Under the pieces are notes generated by a model. The model saw nothing but the letters and a program-made list of their open reading frames with translations, made no database searches and had not been told where the DNA came from. This document shows positions 5,995-7,733 of a stretch of 7,733 nucleotides of DNA, piece by piece. Position 1 is the stretch's first letter, and the number at the start of each line of letters is the position of its first letter. Both the position numbers and the translations under genes were made by a program. The stretch is from CAJGDV01 sp036667875 (GTDB lineage: Bacteria; Bacillota_I; Bacilli_A; RF39; UBA660), in contig JAVWTD010000050.1 in the NCBI GenBank assembly GCA_036667875.1, forward strand, positions 1 to 7,733. Reading direction: 5' to 3'.

Positions 5995-7097
5995 TTAATA
6001 AAAAAGAAATTCTAAAAACCCTAAATCAATTTAATATTAACAAATACGACCCCTTAATATTATCGGGTGCCTCTTTAGTTCTTCAAGGAATAAAAGAAGA
6101 AACAAACGATATAGATATTGCCGTAAGTAAAGAAAATTATAAATTACTATTAAAAGATTTTAACTGTGTTCCTGAAGAAGGAGTAAAAGATGTTTATTAT
6201 ATTGATGATGTTATTAATTTTGGTAAAAATTATTATAGTGAAAATTATTTATTGTACGATAATTATAAGTTACAAACAGTAGACGAAATAATAAAATTAA
6301 AAAAAATATTAAATCGTAAAAAAGATTTGTTAGATATTGAACTTATTAATAATTATAAGAAGAATAAGATAAATCTTCATTTTACAGGGTGTGGAGCAAT
6401 GTTTGAACCTCACTATGGAAATACAAGTGCAACATTCAAAGATGGTAGTAATCTCTTTATAATTGACTGTGGAACAGACGTTGCAAACTCTTTAATATTA
6501 AATAAAATAATAAATGAAAACTTAAACTTTTATCTTCTTATAACTCACACACATTGTGACCATATTGGAAGTATAGGTGTTCTAGCACAGTATATTTATT
6601 ATAAATTAGGAAAAACACTTAATATTGTTACATCAAACAAAATGAAGTATATAAAGAACATCAAAAATATACTAGACGGAATGCTAGTAGAGAAAGAATG
6701 CTATAAATTTATAAACGAAGAAGAACTAGACAATAAAAATATAAGTTTTAACAAAATAAGATATGTAGAAACATATCACGGAGAGAAATATATTAAGAGT
6801 ACATCAATTATAATTTATAGTGATAACGGAAATATTTTATATACAGGAGATATTAATAACTCTGATATAATAAAAAAATTTATAAAAGAAAATAATAATA
6901 TCGACAAAATATATACAGATTCATGTTATAATGAAAGTAAAGTCCATGTTTCAATTAATGAATTATCAAAAGAAATACCAAAAAATATAAAAAACAAAGT
7001 TTATTGTATGCATTTTGATGATATAAAATTAATAGATGCAATCAAAAAAAATGGATTTAATTATGTAGTAAAAGGAGTAAATAAATGCAAGAAATAA
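5991..7097 (+). CDS. Nucleotidyltransferase-like / metallo-beta-lactamase (RNase Z-like) fusion
   Basis: A 368-residue cytoplasmic-looking protein with two domains. Residues 1-122 look like an AbiEii/DUF6036-type nucleotidyltransferase: LSGASLVLQG (24-33), NDIDIAV (39-45) giving the D40-x-D42 pair, and TVDEIIKLKKILNRKKDLLDI (96-116), the K...R-KD-DI segment typical of that group. Residues about 128-368 form a metallo-beta-lactamase fold: FTGCGAMFEPHYGNTSA, then IIDCG (157-161), THTHCDH (H186, H188, D190, H191), ETYHG (H263), YTGD (D287) and YCMHF (H341), matching the ligand order of RNase Z-like hydrolases. The nucleotidyltransferase part is short and may bind rather than transfer nucleotides. 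There is no good ribosome binding site; the ATG overlaps the previous stop, so translation is probably coupled to copy B. The 3' end overlaps the DedA gene. A role in RNA or nucleotide processing is a guess. Confidence 0.82.
   Translation: MINKKEILKTLNQFNINKYDPLILSGASLVLQGIKEETNDIDIAVSKENYKLLLKDFNCVPEEGVKDVYYIDDVINFGKNYYSENYLLYDNYKLQTVDEIIKLKKILNRKKDLLDIELINNYKKNKINLHFTGCGAMFEPHYGNTSATFKDGSNLFIIDCGTDVANSLILNKIINENLNFYLLITHTHCDHIGSIGVLAQYIYYKLGKTLNIVTSNKMKYIKNIKNILDGMLVEKECYKFINEEELDNKNISFNKIRYVETYHGEKYIKSTSIIIYSDNGNILYTGDINNSDIIKKFIKENNNIDKIYTDSCYNESKVHVSINELSKEIPKNIKNKVYCMHFDDIKLIDAIKKNGFNYVVKGVNKCKK
7071..7077 (+). promoter_or_regulatory. Ribosome binding site setting the DedA start
   Basis: AAAGGAG lies inside the 3' end of the fusion gene, seven bases before the ATG at 7085. 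It fixes that ATG as the start and shows the 13-base overlap between the two genes is real. Confidence 0.85.
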
Positions 7098-7699
7098 TTA
7101 TTACAGTCATAGAAAAATTTGGATATCTAGGGATACTACTTTTAATAGCAGTAGAAAACCTATTTCCACCAATTCCTTCCGAAGTTATATTAACATTTGG
7201 AGGGTTTGCAACATCATTTACAAAACTTAGTTTAGTAGGAGTAATTATATTTTCAACGATAGGTTCCTTGGTTGGCGCTATAATTCTTTATTATATAGGA
7301 ACTATATTAAGTGAAGAAAGATTAGAAAAAATTGTAAAAGGTAAAATCGGAAAAATATTATGCTTAAAAAACTCTGACATCAAAAAAGCATATCGTTGGT
7401 TTTCAGAACGAGGAAATAAAACAGTGTTTTTTTGCAGATTTATTCCTATCGTAAGAAGTTTAATATCTATTCCAGCAGGTATGTCTAAAATGAAGTTTTT
7501 CCCATTTTTTGTTTTAACTTTGTTTGGCTCATTAATATGGAACACAGTTTTAACACTTCTAGGATCAGTTGCAGGTAAATCGTGGGGAACAATTGCACAT
7601 GTAATAGATAGTTATTCAAAGATTACATTGTTTGCATTAATTGCACTTTTTATAGCAGGAGTAGTAGTATTTTACATTAAAAAGAAAAAGAAAAAATAA
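7085..7699 (+). CDS. DedA/VTT-family membrane protein (YngC/UptA-like)
   Basis: A 204-residue multi-pass membrane protein of typical DedA length. Family motifs are ENLFPPIPSEV (24-34), with the acidic residue and paired prolines of the first re-entrant hairpin; GSLVGAIILYYIG (60-72); FFCRFIPIVRSLISIPAG (115-132), with the conserved F-x-R-x-x-P...R...PAG; MKFFPFF; and GSLIWN (148-153). DedA proteins move lipids across the membrane: members of this family recycle undecaprenyl phosphate (UptA) or flip phosphatidylethanolamine. Which lipid applies here cannot be told from sequence alone. The C-terminus ends in a run of lysines, probably cytoplasmic, whose A-rich codons also form the left arm of a possible terminator. 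It is the last gene of the copy B unit. Confidence 0.92.
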   Translation: MQEIIITVIEKFGYLGILLLIAVENLFPPIPSEVILTFGGFATSFTKLSLVGVIIFSTIGSLVGAIILYYIGTILSEERLEKIVKGKIGKILCLKNSDIKKAYRWFSERGNKTVFFCRFIPIVRSLISIPAGMSKMKFFPFFVLTLFGSLIWNTVLTLLGSVAGKSWGTIAHVIDSYSKITLFALIALFIAGVVVFYIKKKKKK

Positions 7700-7717
7700 T
7701 ATTTCTTTTTTTATTTT
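7685..7717 (+). terminator. Weak A/T-only terminator after the DedA gene
   Basis: AAAAAGAAA (7685-7693) can pair with TTTCTTTTT (7702-7710) across an 8-base loop holding the TAA stop, followed by more T. The stem has only one G-C pair, so it may work poorly or be a by-product of the lysine codons. Confidence 0.45.
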
Positions 7718-7724
7718 AAATAAG

Positions 7725-7733
7725 TGGTATAAT
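7725..7733 (+). promoter_or_regulatory. Extended -10 promoter of the next gene, at window edge
   Basis: TGGTATAAT is the last nine bases of the window: a perfect -10 with the TGn extension, as in front of the other three units. No good -35 is visible. The gene it drives lies outside. Confidence 0.6.

Noticed and set aside
1..7733. CRISPR array, insertion sequence, tRNA or rRNA gene
   Set aside because: I saw no regularly spaced repeats, transposase, terminal inverted repeats or tRNA-like cloverleaf in the short intergenic gaps.

Overview
The window is very AT-rich, all genes lie on the + strand, intergenic gaps are short, Shine-Dalgarno sites are G-rich (AAAGGAG, GGGTGATG) and promoters are of the extended -10 type. 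Trp is written TGG, and one gene ends in a TGA that overlaps the next start, so the standard bacterial code fits. The protein families (PrsW, YugP, a DUF1292-like domain, a YngC-like DedA) point to a low-GC Bacillota, probably an uncultured Bacilli-type lineage with a compact genome. I cannot name the species.

Left edge (1-608): the 3' part of a gene cut by the window. Its frame stays open back to base 3 and carries an HEIKH zinc-protease motif at bases 66-80, upstream of the first ATG. The frame closes at 434, but the -1 frame continues as a Cys/His-rich coding-like stretch to 592. It ends inside a hairpin terminator, so a frameshift (real, programmed or an assembly error) is likely.

Transcription unit 1 (about 627-2586): an extended -10 promoter, a PrsW-type intramembrane protease (674-1387), a YugP-type membrane zinc peptidase (1402-2094), a YbaK/PrdX-type aminoacyl-tRNA deacylase starting at GTG (2094-2573), and a terminator.

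Transcription unit 2 (about 2623-4323): a single gene (2653-4308) for a predicted membrane-anchored protein with a DUF1292-like N-terminus, one transmembrane segment and an HExxH...TEG gluzincin domain. It has its own promoter and terminator.

Transcription unit 3 (4323-about 7717): a diverged tandem paralogue of that protein (4357-5994), an overlapping gene fusing a nucleotidyltransferase-like domain to an RNase Z-like metallo-beta-lactamase domain (5991-7097), and a DedA/VTT membrane protein (7085-7699). A weak terminator and the next gene's -10 box close the window.

Five of the eight genes encode predicted proteases: four HExxH zincins and one PrsW-type enzyme. The best candidate for something undescribed is the tandem pair of DUF1292-TM-gluzincin proteins, followed by the nucleotidyltransferase-MBL fusion cotranscribed with the second copy. 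That these genes work together is inference from position only.
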